IMG/VR virus record: IMGVR_UViG_3300028025_003270
Span: 1-36,269 of that record
DNA from: a virus
Strand: one strand, 5' to 3'
DNA: 36,269 bases
The position numbers and the translations under genes were made by a program. Of this stretch, positions 36,206 through 36,269 are shown in pieces; the first letter of the stretch is position 1; the number at the start of each line of letters is the position of its first letter. The notes below the pieces were generated by a model that saw only the letters and a list, made by a program, of their open reading frames with translations, did no database searches and was not told the DNA's origin.

Positions 36206-36256
36206 GGGTCGCGCAGAGTGGCAAAGGGGTCGCGCTCGGCTGTACAATGGGTCGCG
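36206..36256. repeat. Three iteron-like direct repeats GGGTCGCG
   Basis: GGGTCGCG occurs at 36206-36213, 36227-36234 and 36249-36256, with spacings of 21 and 22 bp, about two helical turns, preceded by A-rich bases (AAAA, AAAG, CAAT). Phase-matched direct repeats of this kind are typical of initiator or activator binding. TACAAT (36243-36248) between the second and third copies resembles a -10 element. Confidence 0.7.
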
Positions 36257-36269
36257 TAACAGTCACCCA

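Larger units (their letters stand above)
35704..36269. other. Non-coding, repeat-rich control region (possible origin)
   Basis: No convincing gene is seen; open frames here are translated repeats with odd composition. Elements: TCACAAT at 35798, 35815 and 35930; a TACCCACTGGGTA palindrome; a leftward promoter-like pair; 18-bp tandem repeats; a long inverted repeat; and three GGGTCGCG iteron-like repeats. The many TGCAC/GTGCA words are unlike the coding parts. Confidence 0.7.

Noticed and set aside
1-36269. tRNA genes, integrase, terminase large subunit
   Set aside because: None was recognised on reading both strands by eye. Terminase and most of the portal probably lie beyond the left edge. 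A tRNA scan was not possible here.

Overview
The window looks like most of the genome of a tailed bacteriophage with a short, P22-type tail that infects a Gram-negative host. The evidence is a P22-style order of virion genes: probable portal C-terminus, scaffold, P22-like coat, gp4-like and gp10-like tail accessory factors, a pectate-lyase-fold tailspike, and a set of three gp7/gp20/gp16-like ejection proteins. Two lipobox proteins and a GH108-type endolysin point to a Gram-negative host. The sequence is moderately GC-rich by eye. An aquatic proteobacterial host is plausible, but that is inference. I saw no terminase or complete portal (both probably lie off the left edge), no integrase, no tRNA and no CRISPR array.

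Layout. Positions 1-8514 (+) hold the portal end, several small structural or unknown genes, two repeat-rich proteins, a glycosyltransferase/methyltransferase pair, the scaffold, the coat and two small virion-associated candidates. A strong intrinsic terminator follows at about 8536-8558. Positions 8562-19988 (+) hold the tail accessory genes, the tailspike and the ejection proteins. Positions 19985-22038 (+) are a very compact lysis region: lipoprotein, endolysin, two mini membrane proteins, a larger membrane-anchored protein, a second lipoprotein and an unknown gene. Most of these are joined by ATGA overlaps.

Positions 22010-29497 (-) are a leftward replication and recombination operon. In transcription order it contains a ribbon-helix-helix regulator, an Ala/Pro-rich protein, a DUF2800-type Fe-S nuclease, a DUF2815-type ssDNA-binding protein, a family B DNA polymerase, a DUF3310 protein, a VRR-NUC nuclease, a SNF2-like helicase, and then a string of tiny membrane, Cys-rich and HTH genes. 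Diverging from it is a large primase-polymerase/PriCT/DUF3987 protein (29615-32047, +). The shared control region at 29500-29534 carries overlapping divergent promoter-like elements arranged on an inverted repeat.

Positions 32044-35703 (-) hold about thirteen small accessory, probably early, genes (HTH, membrane, Cys-rich and unknown). Several share a near-identical intergenic leader. The last ~565 bases (35704-36269) appear non-coding and dense in repeats: 18-bp tandem repeats, a perfect 14-bp-arm inverted repeat, and three GGGTCGCG direct repeats spaced 21 and 22 bp. This is the best candidate for a replication origin or master early control region.

The genes fit a lytic programme: leftward early genes from the right end, leftward and rightward replication genes from the centre, and a long rightward late operon for morphogenesis and lysis. 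No classical defence or counter-defence system could be recognised. The most promising undescribed material is the right-end repeat complex, the small early genes next to it, the bidirectional operator, and the micro-gene chains.
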